From NCBI GenBank assembly GCA_018896025.1, contig JAHIND010000007.1, forward strand, positions 1-64,000: 64,000 nt of DNA, read 5' to 3'. The notes below the pieces were generated by a model. That model did no database searches, was not told where the DNA came from, and saw nothing but the letters and a program-made list of their open reading frames with translations. Source of the DNA: Pseudomonadota bacterium (GTDB lineage Bacteria; Desulfobacterota; Desulfarculia; Desulfarculales; Desulfarculaceae). Of the stretch, positions 51,139 to 60,314 are shown one piece after another; position 1 is the stretch's first letter, and every line of letters starts with the position of its first letter. A program made the translations under genes and the position numbers.

Positions 51139-52515
51139 TTAGATAATCAGGGGCGTACGCAGGCTGGTCTGCACCGGCGTATTGCTATCGCGCACATCCT
51201 TGGCGTTTTGCTTCTTGCACTGCTCCTGGGCCGCTTGGCTCTGGGGCGAGGGCAGGAACTCGGGATGCTCCCGCTGCAGCACGGCCATGACCGCGGTGCG
51301 GTACTCGGGGCGCAGGCGCAGGGCGGACAAGGGCAGGTTGCCCCGCCAAACCGCCTCCACCAACAGATTCACCGGGCCCACCGGGTCGTCTCCGTACACC
51401 CTCTGGGCCAGATGGTCCAGTTGGTCCAACAAGGCCTCGGCATAGGCCACGTGGGAGGGGTCGTCCAAGTCGAAGCTGTCCAGGCTGAAGGGCGGCGCGC
51501 CCAGAGCGGGGCTGGCCTGCTGATGGGCCGGACGGCTCTCCTGGTAGGCCCGGATGGCCTTTTCGCCGTGAAGCTGGCGGGGGGCCAGATCCTGGTCGCC
51601 TTGGCTTTGGACGCGCTCGTACTGGGCCTGCACCCAGTCGCCGTAGTCGGCTCCTCGGGCGTCGGCCTGGCGGCGGGCCAGGTTGAAGTCCTCCCACTCG
51701 GGGTATTCCCAACGGGGGCGGAAGGAGGTGAAGTAGGTGGTCAAAAGACCCTGGTGACGGCGGCGGGCCCGTTCCCAGATGTCGCTGAGGTCGCGGGTGC
51801 GCTGCCACCAGATGATGTTGCGGTATTCGGCGCGGGCGGTGAGGAGGAGCTTTTCCTCCAGGGTGGCCTCCACCGGGTTGAGGCGGGGCGGCTGTGGCTG
51901 GGCCGGGATCTCCGGCTCGGGCTCCAGCTCGGCCTCGAACTCCTCCTCGGTCAGGGTTTCGGCGGCCGGCTCCGGGGCCTCGGGGGTGACCCCCAAATCC
52001 CGCAGGGTGCGGGCCAGCAACTCTTCGGTCTGGCGGCGGTCCAGGTCCAGCAGGTGCTTTTCCAGTTGCTGGTACAGACGGCGGGCCAGGGCGCTGACCC
52101 CATCGGACGCGGCCGGAGTCTGGGCCTCGGGCTCGTCCTGGGGTTGGTATTGGTCTTGGGGCTCTTCCCAGGAGGGCTCTTCCGAAACCTGGCGGCTCTC
52201 GGCCTGGCCCAGAAGCCTCAATCCCATGGAAGTCGGTCTGACGTTGAGGGGCAGACCCGACCCTGGCTTTACGATGCGAAGCATACCGTCGGATTCCAAG
52301 CCACGAAGGTGGCGGTTCAAAAGCTGTTGGCTCAAGTCGGTGCTCTCCCGCACTTCGCTGCTGGTGGCCCACTCTCCGTCACGGCAAAGGGAAGCCACCA
52401 CCTTTAGCACCATGCGCCGCGTGGGATGCAGGCGCGGGTGCTTGGAGGCTACCCAGGCGTCCAAACGGACGGGCTCGCCGCCGCCGTTGGTGCCGTTTTT
52501 GGAGAAGTTGACCAT
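51139..52515 (-). CDS. Winged-helix protein with a C-terminal domain shared with the ExeA-like ATPase
   Basis: 458 residues. The N-terminal part (about 22-105) is a winged helix (TRRMVLKVVASLCRDGEWATSSEVRESTDLSQQLLNRHLRGLESDGML). A Glu/Pro/Gln-rich linker follows (110-225). The C-terminal domain from about 236 (WWQRTRDLSDIW...) has FRPRWEYPEW, DFNLARRQADARGADYGDWVQAQY and PFSLDSFDLDDPSH, and aligns without gaps over 90 residues with the ExeA-like ATPase at 30270-31868 (39 identities by hand count). Both proteins end in a P-x-II type tail (TPLII; PPIII). It sits outside the mobile element next to the tRNA. Probably a regulator or adaptor for the ATPase; function unknown. Confidence 0.8.
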   Translation of the reverse strand: MVNFSKNGTNGGGEPVRLDAWVASKHPRLHPTRRMVLKVVASLCRDGEWATSSEVRESTDLSQQLLNRHLRGLESDGMLRIVKPGSGLPLNVRPTSMGLRLLGQAESRQVSEEPSWEEPQDQYQPQDEPEAQTPAASDGVSALARRLYQQLEKHLLDLDRRQTEELLARTLRDLGVTPEAPEPAAETLTEEEFEAELEPEPEIPAQPQPPRLNPVEATLEEKLLLTARAEYRNIIWWQRTRDLSDIWERARRRHQGLLTTYFTSFRPRWEYPEWEDFNLARRQADARGADYGDWVQAQYERVQSQGDQDLAPRQLHGEKAIRAYQESRPAHQQASPALGAPPFSLDSFDLDDPSHVAYAEALLDQLDHLAQRVYGDDPVGPVNLLVEAVWRGNLPLSALRLRPEYRTAVMAVLQREHPEFLPSPQSQAAQEQCKKQNAKDVRDSNTPVQTSLRTPLII

Positions 52516-53027
52516 ATAAACCCGCTTGCTCCTCAGACTGGTTCGCTTACAAGTAAAGCAAAACCAGTGCCAATTGGCCTATGAGCTCCGGAGATATGTC
52601 AAACGCCGTCTTGATCCGCTTCCAAAAAAGCCAGGGTCTTCTCTGAGGGTCTCATAGTTCTTATAATGTGGTTATAACTGACCAAATTGTCAATAGTAAA
52701 GGTTCGCGATTTAATAATAAGTAAAAATGCACCAAATATTGGGTAACCACCTGTTGAGCCCCACCACCAGTGGGGTGATTCAAAATTCCACCGATTTGCC
52801 CCGCTTGGAGCTTTCAGGGAGATTTCAGCAAAATACCGCCCACAGGAGGCCGCCATCGCAGTCAAAATGAAGCCGCCCGCGCGGCGGTTGTGGGGCGGTT
52901 GTGGGGCACAACTCCATCCAACTCGCTGTAATGTCTAGGCACCTTGGTGGCGGTATATACGCCAAAAAAATGACGAAAGGGTGGGTATGCGGCAATTAAA
53001 TGACTATATTTGTGGCCCCCGGCGGGA
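52516..53027. other. Intergenic region upstream of the winged-helix gene
   Basis: About 510 bp. It holds a strong small hairpin CCCCAC/GTGGGG (about 52755-52771), an 11-bp tandem repeat CGGTTGTGGGG (about 52885-52908) and AT-rich palindromic TTATAA pairs (about 52661-52680), a likely promoter or operator for the winged-helix gene. A frame at 52599-52865 is not convincing. Confidence 0.35.
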
Positions 53028-54197
53028 TCAATCCGCCAGCTTGCGCAGGCCAGCAGCCGCCTTTTCCAGGGTCTCGGCGCTCTTGCAGAAGCAGAAGCGC
53101 ACCTGGGTGCGGCCCAACTCGGGCCGGGAGTAAAAGCTGGAGCCGGGCACCGTGGCCACCCCGGTCAGCTCGATGAGCTTCAGGGCCATGGCGGTGTCGT
53201 CCACGCAGCCGTAGCGCTCCATGAGGTGGGCCACCTCGGTGATGATGTAGTAGGCGCCCTTGGGCAGGTTGGGGTTGAAACCCAGCTCGTCCAGCACCCC
53301 GAAGAGCTGGTCGCGGCGCTCGGCGTAGAGCCCTTTGAGGCCCTGGTAGTAGGACTCGGGCAGCCTGAGCCCGGCGGCGCAGGCCTCTTGCAGGGGGTGG
53401 GCCGCGCCCACGGTGAGGAAGTCATGCACCTTGCGCACCGCCGAGGTCACCGCCGGCGGGGCGATGACCCAGCCCACCCGCCAGCCGGTGGCCGAGAAGG
53501 TCTTGGACATGGAATTGACGGTGATGCCCAGGTCGGCCATGCCGGTGAGGGCGGCCGGGGAGATGTGCTCCTCGCCGTCATAAAGTATGTACTCGTAGAT
53601 CTCGTCGTTGATCAGGTAGGCGTCCCAGCGGCGGCACAACTCGGCGATGCTGGTGAGCTCTCCACGGGAGAAAACCTTGCCCGTGGGGTTGTTGGGGGTG
53701 TTGACCACGATGGCCTTGGTCTTGGGTCCGAAGGCGGCGGCCAACTCGTCCAGGTCGAAGCTCCAGTCAGGGGGCCGAAGGGTCACGTAGCGGGGGGTGG
53801 CCCCGGAGAGCAGGGTGTCGGGTCCGTAGTTTTCATAGAACGGCTCGAAGATCACGATCTCGTCGCCGGGGTTGATGATGGCCTTCAAGGCGGCGATCAT
53901 GCCCTCGGTGGCCCCGCAGGTCACGGTGAGCATGGTGTCGGGGTCCACCTCCAGGTGGTTGTAGATCTTGGCCCGCTGGGCGATGGCCTGGCGCAGGTTG
54001 GAGGTGCCCCAGGTCACGGCGTACTGGTTGTAGCCCTCGCGGATGGCCTTGATGGCCGCCTCCTTGACCTCCTCGGGGGTGTCCCAGTCCGGGAAGCCCT
54101 GGGCCAGGTTGATGCCGCCATGTTCCGCGCAGACCCGGCTCATGCCCCGGATCACCGATTCGCCGAAACGCAAGGTAAGTTGGTTGACAGGCTTCAA
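53028..54197 (-). CDS. PLP-dependent aminotransferase, class I/II
   Basis: 389 residues, fold type I. It transfers an amino group between amino acids and 2-oxoacids with PLP. The PLP lysine K232 is in SMSKTFSATGWRVGWVIAP; VVNTPNNPTG is the phosphate- and substrate-binding segment; GYNQYAVTWGTSNLRQAIA and LAQGFPDWDTP are typical of aspartate/kynurenine/aromatic aminotransferases. Substrate not certain. No clear operon partners; upstream is a small gene group on the same strand 100 bp away. Confidence 0.93.
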   Translation of the reverse strand: MKPVNQLTLRFGESVIRGMSRVCAEHGGINLAQGFPDWDTPEEVKEAAIKAIREGYNQYAVTWGTSNLRQAIAQRAKIYNHLEVDPDTMLTVTCGATEGMIAALKAIINPGDEIVIFEPFYENYGPDTLLSGATPRYVTLRPPDWSFDLDELAAAFGPKTKAIVVNTPNNPTGKVFSRGELTSIAELCRRWDAYLINDEIYEYILYDGEEHISPAALTGMADLGITVNSMSKTFSATGWRVGWVIAPPAVTSAVRKVHDFLTVGAAHPLQEACAAGLRLPESYYQGLKGLYAERRDQLFGVLDELGFNPNLPKGAYYIITEVAHLMERYGCVDDTAMALKLIELTGVATVPGSSFYSRPELGRTQVRFCFCKSAETLEKAAAGLRKLAD

Positions 54198-54299
54198 GGC
54201 GCACTACTCCCCGGCTGGGCCGCCCGCCCCGCCCCCGGCCGGCGGCGTTTTTTTGGAACAAACCAAGGCTATCCCAAAGACGGCTTCAGGGCAAAGCAA

Positions 54300-54473
54300 T
54301 CATTCGCCTTGCAACCGAGGGCAGGCCTCGGCCACCCGGCCCAGGGCGTTGACCACGCCGCGCAGCAGGCCCAGCACCTGTCCGGCGGGCAACATGCCCT
54401 GTTCGCTAAGCAATTGGGCCGCCTGCTCCACCTGGCGCTCCAGGCTTTTTATGGTCGGGCGCAGATCATCCAT
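54300..54473 (-). CDS. Small helical protein (unknown)
   Basis: 57 residues from the ATG at 54473, 2 bp after the GT39-type stop at 54476. It is mostly predicted helix with heptad-like hydrophobics (LRPTIKSLERQVEQAAQLLSEQGMLPAGQVLGLLRGVVNALGRVAEACP). No family recognised. It is probably cotranscribed with the membrane protein gene before it. Confidence 0.5.
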   Translation of the reverse strand: MDDLRPTIKSLERQVEQAAQLLSEQGMLPAGQVLGLLRGVVNALGRVAEACPRLQGE

Positions 54474-54475
54474 GC

Positions 54476-57400
54476 CTACTCCTTGATAGCCTTCCATCCG
54501 GCCAGAGCATCCAGGCGCGGGGCCAGCACCCCCCAGCGCCAGGCGAACTCGGCTCCCAGGTCAGGCTCTATGGTCAGCCATAACGGGCGGTTGCCAGGTG
54601 CGTTCAGCTCCAGCTCCAAAAACACCGGCCCCTGCTTCACCTCGAAACTAAGATCCACCACGCCCTGGCCCGCCTTCAGGGAAACCTCGGCCAGGGTGGC
54701 GGCGTGGTCCCATCCCTTGGAGCGCAGCTTCAGACTCCCCGGTCCCTCCAGGGGCACGGCCAGCTCCAGGTGCAGGCTCAGCAGTCCGGGCAGGAAGGGC
54801 TGGGACAGGCGCATGGTGGCGCCCTCCGGGCTGGGCTCCACCATGGCCGGGGGCCAGTCGTCCTGGCCAAAGGACTCGCCCGGCGGGGGCGGCCACACCA
54901 GGCGCTCCCAATTGAGAAGGGGATGCGGCAGGCTGCTTAGTTTGGCCAGGGTCCCCGCCAGGGCCGGTCCGTCGCCCGCCTGGGCCAGCTGGCGGTAAGT
55001 GGCCAGGAATCCGGGATGATCCTTGCGCAGCTTGGCCAGGGCCCGCTCGGCCCCCTGGCGGTCGCCCGCCTCCAAAAGGGTGGCCACGGCGATGAGCCTG
55101 GCCTCGGCCGGGGCGTCCGGCCCCAGGCGGGAGGCCAGTTCGGCCATGGCCTTCCATTTCCCTTGGCGCAGCAACAGGGGCAGGGCGGTCTCGGGCCGGG
55201 GGTAGAGCCCCACCCACAGGAAGGCCCCCTCGGGATGAGGGCGGCCCTCCAGCTTGTAGGTCTGGGGCCTGAGCGGCATGAGCCGCCGCCAGGGGCACAC
55301 CGATCCGCTCACCGTGCGGCCCCAGTCCAGGTCCAGGGGCAGGCCCAGCTCCGGGGCCCAGAACAAGCGGGCCCGGCCCCGGCCCAGGGCGGCGAAGGTC
55401 AGGGGGCCAGGTGGTTGGGGGCTGATAAGCCATTGATCCTGCTTGAAACCCAGGCTGCGGGCAAAGCGCCGCCCCACCAGGAGGTCCCGGGGCCGGGAGC
55501 GGGCCCAGGGGGTGGTGAGATAGGCGGGCAGGGGCAGATCGACGCGCACGTGGGGCAGGATCACCTGGCTCTTGTAGTCGGGCATATCCGGCAGGTACAG
55601 GCCTATGTCCGGGTTTTCCCAGTAATAGTTGCGGCTGGCGAACACCTGGGCCGGGCGCAGCCAGGCCTGGGGCAGGGGGAGCTGCCACCAGAAGCGCTCC
55701 AGGGCCAGGACTCCCTGACCGGCCAGGGCGGGGCGGCCCTGTTTGGCCAGGTCGTCGCGCATCTCCCATTTGTGGGAGCGCGAATAGACCTCCGGCGGCA
55801 GCCAGCGGCCCTTGCTCACCGGGTATTCCCCGGCCATGAGTTGCTCCGGGGCCAGCACCTTGGACACCCAGAGCCCGGCCATTTGCCCGGTGGCGGGCAT
55901 GCGCGCCAGCCAGGCGTCCCCCATGGCCACAAGCCCCTGCCAAAACAGGAACAAGCAGACCAGACCCAGGACCGCCCCCCGGTATCGGCGGGACTTGAAG
56001 GCCTTCAGGGCCGCCGCCAGCAGGGCGGCCAGGGGCAGGCTCAGGAAGGGGGTGAGGTTCACCATGTCCCACTCGCGCAGGGAGCGCAGGCGGATCACGA
56101 TAAGGGCGATGGCCAGCAAGGCGGCCAAAAGAGTGAGCAAATCGGCTTTTTTGTGGCGCAGGGCCACCAAGACCAGGCCCGCCCCGGCCAGGAGCATCCA
56201 GGCCAGGCCGAAGCGCCGCACCAGGGCCTCCCAGGCGTAGGCCAGGGCCTGCATGGGGTCGTTGCTCTGCACGGTGGGGCTCTGTATGAGCACGATATTT
56301 ATGAGGTCCTGGGCCCAGCGGGCCGGGTCCACCCAGAACAGGGGCGAGAACAAAAGGCAACCCACCACCAGGCCCGCCGCCAGGGTGATCAGCGGGGTCC
56401 AGCCGCCCCAGGGCCGCCGCAGCCCCCAGGCGGCCAGGGCCAGGATGATGACGTAGCCGCCGTAGACCTTGGCCGCCACCGCCGCCCCGGCGGCCAGCCC
56501 GGCGATGAGGTAGTCCCACCAGCGGCCCTGTTGCAGCATGCGCACCGCGAAGAAGAAAGACAGCCACACCGCCAAGGCTTGGGGCACGTCGCCCATGAGC
56601 TGGCGGGAGTAGGTGAGCTGCAAGGGGTCCAGGGCCAACAGCAGCCCGGCCAGGAGCCCGGCGGTCAGGCCCCACAAGCGGCGGGCCGCCAAAAAGCCCA
56701 GCAGGGGCAAAAGGGCTCCCAGCGAGGCCTGGAGGCAGCGGGCGAAGAGCACATAGGCGTTCCAGCCCTCGTGGCCCACGGCCCAGACGTGCCAGGGCGA
56801 ACCGGGGGCGAACAGCCAGGCGCTGAGGCGGCCCAGGGCGGCGTAAAGGTACACATGGCCCAGGGGATAGCTCATGGGCGGGGCCAGGTCGCCGCGCAAA
56901 AAGGCGGATAGCTGGACAAGCTGCTTGGGGGTGTCCACGTGGGAGATGAACTCGGGCCAGCCGTGGGCCACCCCGGCCAGCCTTAGCCCCAGGCCCAGGG
57001 CCAGGATGCCCGCCAGGGCCAACCAGGCCCAGGGCATGGCCGGGCGGGTCGGCTCCGGCTCCAGGGCCAGACGCCGGGCCAAGGCCAGGAAATACACGGC
57101 CCCCAGGGCGGCGGTGGGCATTAGCCACATGGGCGGCCCCGGCCCCAGAGCCCCCCACACCAGCAGCCAGGCCGGGGTAAGGACGGCCAGGGCCCAACCC
57201 GCCGCCCACAGCGCCAAGGGGCGGGCCAACATCAGGGCCAGGAGCACCGCGGGCAGCAGCCACAGCAGGGGGTGGCGAGACAAGGTCTCCCAGGCCAGCC
57301 AGGCCAGGGGGGCCAGCCCCAAAAGGGACCAGGCATAACGGGGCGGGGCGCCGTCCTCGCGCCGGGCGCAGAGCCAAGCCAGGCCCCAGGCCAAAAGGCC

Positions 57401-57577
57401 CCCGATCATGGCTCCGGCAAGCAATCCCCCCGGCAGGCGCAGCCAGGCCCCCTGCCAACCGTCCCAACTCAGGTAGTAAAGTTGGCTCTTGAGGCCCATG
57501 AGCCCTCCGGCCAGCCAAGCGGGGGCCAAGGCGGCCATAGGGGGCCGGGGGAGGGATTTGGGCCAACAAAGCGTCAT
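54476..57577 (-). CDS. Large GT39-type membrane glycosyltransferase with C-terminal soluble domains
   Basis: 1033 residues from the ATG at 57577 (MTLCWPKSLPRPPM); the frame starts earlier at an unlikely ATG. About 15 helices in the first 560 residues. The PMT/ArnT-type segment HVDTPKQLVQLSAFLRGDL with the acidic residue in the first loop, YPLGHVYLYAALGRLSAW, and ALDPLQLTYSRQLMGDVPQALAVW are typical of lipid-linked sugar donors (dolichyl- or undecaprenyl-phosphate mannose-like). After residue 600 comes a soluble extracytoplasmic part with a likely TPR-like stretch (RLIAVATLLEAGDRQGAERALAKLRKDH) and a final beta-domain. It resembles the architecture of the membrane protein at 8516, but they are not close copies. 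Substrate unknown. Confidence 0.85.
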   Translation of the reverse strand: MTLCWPKSLPRPPMAALAPAWLAGGLMGLKSQLYYLSWDGWQGAWLRLPGGLLAGAMIGGLLAWGLAWLCARREDGAPPRYAWSLLGLAPLAWLAWETLSRHPLLWLLPAVLLALMLARPLALWAAGWALAVLTPAWLLVWGALGPGPPMWLMPTAALGAVYFLALARRLALEPEPTRPAMPWAWLALAGILALGLGLRLAGVAHGWPEFISHVDTPKQLVQLSAFLRGDLAPPMSYPLGHVYLYAALGRLSAWLFAPGSPWHVWAVGHEGWNAYVLFARCLQASLGALLPLLGFLAARRLWGLTAGLLAGLLLALDPLQLTYSRQLMGDVPQALAVWLSFFFAVRMLQQGRWWDYLIAGLAAGAAVAAKVYGGYVIILALAAWGLRRPWGGWTPLITLAAGLVVGCLLFSPLFWVDPARWAQDLINIVLIQSPTVQSNDPMQALAYAWEALVRRFGLAWMLLAGAGLVLVALRHKKADLLTLLAALLAIALIVIRLRSLREWDMVNLTPFLSLPLAALLAAALKAFKSRRYRGAVLGLVCLFLFWQGLVAMGDAWLARMPATGQMAGLWVSKVLAPEQLMAGEYPVSKGRWLPPEVYSRSHKWEMRDDLAKQGRPALAGQGVLALERFWWQLPLPQAWLRPAQVFASRNYYWENPDIGLYLPDMPDYKSQVILPHVRVDLPLPAYLTTPWARSRPRDLLVGRRFARSLGFKQDQWLISPQPPGPLTFAALGRGRARLFWAPELGLPLDLDWGRTVSGSVCPWRRLMPLRPQTYKLEGRPHPEGAFLWVGLYPRPETALPLLLRQGKWKAMAELASRLGPDAPAEARLIAVATLLEAGDRQGAERALAKLRKDHPGFLATYRQLAQAGDGPALAGTLAKLSSLPHPLLNWERLVWPPPPGESFGQDDWPPAMVEPSPEGATMRLSQPFLPGLLSLHLELAVPLEGPGSLKLRSKGWDHAATLAEVSLKAGQGVVDLSFEVKQGPVFLELELNAPGNRPLWLTIEPDLGAEFAWRWGVLAPRLDALAGWKAIKE

Positions 57578-57628
57578 GGCCTTTTTGTAGCACAACCCGG
57601 CCCGGCTTGTCCCAAACTGAGCCAGGGC

Positions 57629-57663
57629 AAAAAACAAGGGCCTCTCACCAGGAGAGACCCTTG
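57629..57663 (-). terminator. Terminator between the HEAT-repeat gene and the GT39-type gene
   Basis: On the minus strand CAAGGGTCTCTC pairs with GAGAGGCCCTTG (one G-T pair) and is followed by TTTTTT. A second hairpin GCCGGTTC/GAACCGGC (57683-57704) lies before it. It stops the HEAT-repeat transcript. Confidence 0.85.
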
Positions 57664-57719
57664 TCTTTATGGGGCGTTTTTTGCCGGTTCGGGGGAGAAC
57701 CGGCCAACTTCAGCGGCCC

Positions 57720-58259
57720 CTAGCGGGAGCTAAGCATCGTGCCGATCACGTTGTGCACCCGGCCATCAGCCCGGGGGTAGGAGGCAAGTAGAATCCGGCA
57801 GGCGCGGTCGCAGGAGGTGCGGCCAATGGCCGAGGCGGCGGCGCAACGCACCATCACACGCTCGTTGGGGTTGTTGAGCATGTAGGCCAGAGGGTAGACC
57901 GACCGGGGGTCGTTGATCTTACCCAAGGCGTGCGCGGCGATGCGCCTGATGTTGGGGTCCTGGTCATCGAGCATGGCGATGAGCGGTACGACGGCGCGGC
58001 GTTCGCGGATGTCGCCCAAGGTGTAGACCGCTACATAGCGCACCTGGTCACAGGGCGCCTTGAGCAGTACCAGCAAGGTGTCGCGGTCCACCTTGGCGAC
58101 GGGATTGATAAGACCCTTGGCGGCCGCGTCATTGCAGACCACCATGACCTTGTTTTGCAGATATTGGGGCACTGATTGCCCATTGTCCGCCCCAGCCAGG
58201 GCGGGTATTAGGCATAACAGGGCCGCCAGCAATCCGCTTCTTATTATGAAGCTTCTCAT
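57720..58259 (-). CDS. Secreted HEAT-repeat protein
   Basis: 179 residues from the ATG at 58259 (AAGGA upstream); the frame extends upstream without a ribosome site. A signal peptide (RSFIIRSGLLAALLCLIPALAGA) precedes helical repeats: DQVRYVAVYTLGDIRERRAVVPLIAMLDDQDPNIRRIAAHALGKINDPRSVYPLAYMLNNPNERVMVRCAAASAIG. These are classic HEAT units for protein contacts. Function unknown; periplasmic scaffold is likely. Confidence 0.82.
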   Translation of the reverse strand: MRSFIIRSGLLAALLCLIPALAGADNGQSVPQYLQNKVMVVCNDAAAKGLINPVAKVDRDTLLVLLKAPCDQVRYVAVYTLGDIRERRAVVPLIAMLDDQDPNIRRIAAHALGKINDPRSVYPLAYMLNNPNERVMVRCAAASAIGRTSCDRACRILLASYPRADGRVHNVIGTMLSSR

Positions 58260-58536
58260 GTCGTCCATCCTTTTCAGAGGATATGCTTTGCGTTTGTTCT
58301 GGCTCTCCCGCCTTTTTTTACAGGGCGGGAGGACAGGCCCTTTGTATTGACAAATAACTCTCTTAAGGCTGAGCGTAAATGAGGGATGGACCTTATAGGG
58401 ACCCCGTGCGGGGCCCAAAGCCAGGGGGTATAATCCCCTATCGCGTTATATTTGTAGTTTTATCATGATGTTGACGGTGTTGGCGGTCATGGGGCCAGGA
58501 TGGTAGATTGAAAAGAAAAGGGTTGGATCGGCGAAA

Positions 58537-58848
58537 ATGACGTGTCTCGGCCCCTTGAAAAAGTGGTGTTTTGTCCTTGCGGTCCTCGCCTGGGCGGCGC
58601 TTTTTTGCGCCGCGGGCCCGGCCTGGGCCCAAAGTGGGGACGATAATAGCAGCCCCGAGGCCATTGAAAAGCGCATCCAGGAGCTAAGGGTCTACTACAA
58701 GGACGACCACCCGGAGATACAGCGCTATTTGCGCGCCCTGGAAAAGGCCCAGGAGAACGAGGCCCGGCGCCAGACCGAAAAGATGATGAAACAGCGGCAG
58801 GAGCAGCAGGAGAGCGCCCCGGCCCCCACGTCCGGCTCCTCGGACTAG
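58537..58848 (+). CDS. Small secreted coiled-coil protein (unknown)
   Basis: 103 residues with a signal peptide (KKWCFVLAVLAWAALFCAAGPAWAQ) and a highly charged helical mature part (SPEAIEKRIQELRVYYKDDHPEIQRYLRALEKAQENEARRQTEKMMKQRQEQQE). No family recognised; its Glu/Gln/Lys pattern predicts a coiled coil in the periplasm. It lies 150 bp before the aroF leader on the same strand, with no terminator seen between them. Confidence 0.7.
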   Translation: MTCLGPLKKWCFVLAVLAWAALFCAAGPAWAQSGDDNSSPEAIEKRIQELRVYYKDDHPEIQRYLRALEKAQENEARRQTEKMMKQRQEQQESAPAPTSGSSD

Positions 58849-58932
58849 GGCGGCCAAGGGGGCCAAGCCCCGGCCACCAGAGCCAAAAATCCCGCCCCGT
58901 ACCCTGGATCGGGTGCCGGGGACAGTCAGGGC

Positions 58933-58961
58933 TTGCAAGCAACGGCCTTTGGGGTTATAAA
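58933..58961 (+). promoter_or_regulatory. Promoter of the aroF leader
   Basis: TTGCAA at 58933-58938, a 17-bp spacer and TATAAA at 58956-58961. It would start a transcript at about 58968, 31 bp before the leader-peptide ATG. Confidence 0.5.
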
Positions 58962-58998
58962 GGGTTTGTATACAAGGCCACAACGTAGCGGATGAACC

Positions 58999-59136
58999 AT
59001 GAACCACCAGCGGGGACAATTTAAGAGCCAGGACGCCAAATTTGGCGTGCGCCCCCGCAGCGCCGCGTTTTTCTATCTTTATTATTACGCCCCCGCCACC
59101 GAGACGGTGAGCTTGCCAGGAGTGCGTAAGGCCTAG
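58999..59136 (+). CDS. Leader peptide rich in Phe/Tyr (attenuation leader of aroF)
   Basis: A 45-residue frame, ATG at 58999 and TAG at 59134. Residues 24-30 read F-F-Y-L-Y-Y-Y (59068-59088). So many aromatic codons in a short peptide before an aromatic-biosynthesis gene is the mark of translation-controlled attenuation. The ribosome site is weak (AGCGGA). A ribosome held at the Tyr run when charged tRNA-Tyr or tRNA-Phe is short would leave 59103-59114 free to pair with 59161-59172. Not known from family; deduced from sequence. Confidence 0.75.
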   Translation: MNHQRGQFKSQDAKFGVRPRSAAFFYLYYYAPATETVSLPGVRKA

Positions 59137-59190
59137 CATCTAAACTCCCTCAAAGCACCAAAGCCCACCGTCTTCGGACGGTGGGCTTTT
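59103..59190 (+). promoter_or_regulatory. Antiterminator/terminator switch upstream of aroF
   Basis: Three segments: region 2 GACGGTGAGCTT (59103-59114), region 3 AAGCCCACCGTC (59161-59172) and region 4 GACGGTGGGCTT (59177-59188) followed by T's. Regions 3 and 4 make a perfect 12-bp terminator stem with a TTCG loop; region 2 matches region 4 at 11 of 12 bases and so can pair with region 3 instead. This is the classic attenuator layout. It lies 54 bp before the aroF ATG. Confidence 0.8.
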
Positions 59191-59243
59191 TTAGTTGGCT
59201 GAACACAGCCGGGCCCAGGTGGCCAAAAACAAGGAAATGGAAA

Positions 59244-60314
59244 ATGATCATTCAACTGAAGGCGAGCGCGGGTAAAAGCGGCTTGGAAAAGATCGTGTCC
59301 CATCTGGCCAAGGACGGGGTGCCCCGTGGGCGGCTGGACATCTTCTCCGGGGACACCTACAACCTGGTGGGCATCAAGGGCGACGCCAGCAAGTTGGACC
59401 TGGACAAGTATCAGGCAATGGACTACGTGCTCACGGTGCACCGCATCTCCGACCCCTTCAAGGAGCTGTCGCGCCAGTTCCATCCCGACAGCACCTTGGT
59501 TGAGCTTAGAAACGGGCATTGCGTGGGCCGGGACCTGAGCATCATCGCCGGGCCCTGCGCCATCGAGAGCCGGGAGCAGCTGTTCAAGACCGCCGAGCTG
59601 GTGGCCGAGGCCGGAGCCAACATTCTGCGCGGTGGCGCCTTCAAGCCCCGCACCATCCACCGCAGCTTCCAGGGCCTGGGCGAGGAGGGCCTGAAGCTCT
59701 TGGCCGAGGTGCGCGAGGCGGTCGGCCTGCCCGTGGTCTCGGAGATCATGGACGCCCGCGACATCCCCCTGTTCGTGGACTACGACATCGACATCTGGCA
59801 GGTGGGGGCGCGCAACTGCCTGAACTACACCTTCCTCGACGCCCTGAGCCAGGTGCCCAACCCCAAGCCGGTGCTGCTCAAGCGCGGCGACCATGTGTCG
59901 GTCAGCGAACTGCTGGGCGCGGCGCTTAGGCTCTACGAGGGCAACCAGCAGGTGATCCTCTGCGAGCGGGGCGACAAGACCGCGGACAAGGTGCACCGCA
60001 ACGTGCTCAACCTGAACAACGTCTCCTACCTCAAGCACCACTACCACCTGCCGGTGATCGTGGACCCCAGCCACGGAACCGGGGTGCGGGAGTTGGTGGT
60101 GGATCTGGGCATGGCCGGGCTGGCCGCCGGGGCGGACGGCCTGATGGTGGAAGTTCACTACCAGCCGGAAAACGCCCTGTGCGACGGGGCCCAGAGCCTC
60201 AACCATGAGTTCGGCTCCATGGTGCCTTTGGCATCGAGCATCTTTAAAATGCGTAGCGGGCTGGGCGCGGAGCAAGCGGCCGAGTGCAGCATGCTGGGGG
60301 CCGCGGCGATCTAA
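59244..60314 (+). CDS. aroF: 3-Deoxy-7-phosphoheptulonate (DAHP) synthase, class with N-terminal ferredoxin-like domain
   Basis: 356 residues from the ATG at 59244 (AAGGAAATGG upstream). The enzyme joins PEP and erythrose 4-phosphate, the first step of the shikimate pathway. N-terminal domain about 1-85 ([43 protein letters not shown]), ACT-like, as in feedback-regulated type I-beta enzymes. The barrel has [61 protein letters not shown] and the metal ligand motif [10 protein letters not shown]. It lies behind an attenuator that answers to Phe/Tyr and so is both transcriptionally and perhaps allosterically controlled. Confidence 0.95.
   Translation: MIIQLKASAGKSGLEKIVSHLAKDGVPRGRLDIFSGDTYNLVGIKGDASKLDLDKYQAMDYVLTVHRISDPFKELSRQFHPDSTLVELRNGHCVGRDLSIIAGPCAIESREQLFKTAELVAEAGANILRGGAFKPRTIHRSFQGLGEEGLKLLAEVREAVGLPVVSEIMDARDIPLFVDYDIDIWQVGARNCLNYTFLDALSQVPNPKPVLLKRGDHVSVSELLGAALRLYEGNQQVILCERGDKTADKVHRNVLNLNNVSYLKHHYHLPVIVDPSHGTGVRELVVDLGMAGLAAGADGLMVEVHYQPENALCDGAQSLNHEFGSMVPLASSIFKMRSGLGAEQAAECSMLGAAAI

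Noticed and set aside
52599..52865. Minus-strand frame of 88 codons in the intergenic region
   Set aside because: No ribosome site, no recognisable domain, covers several repeats and AT-rich promoter-like DNA.
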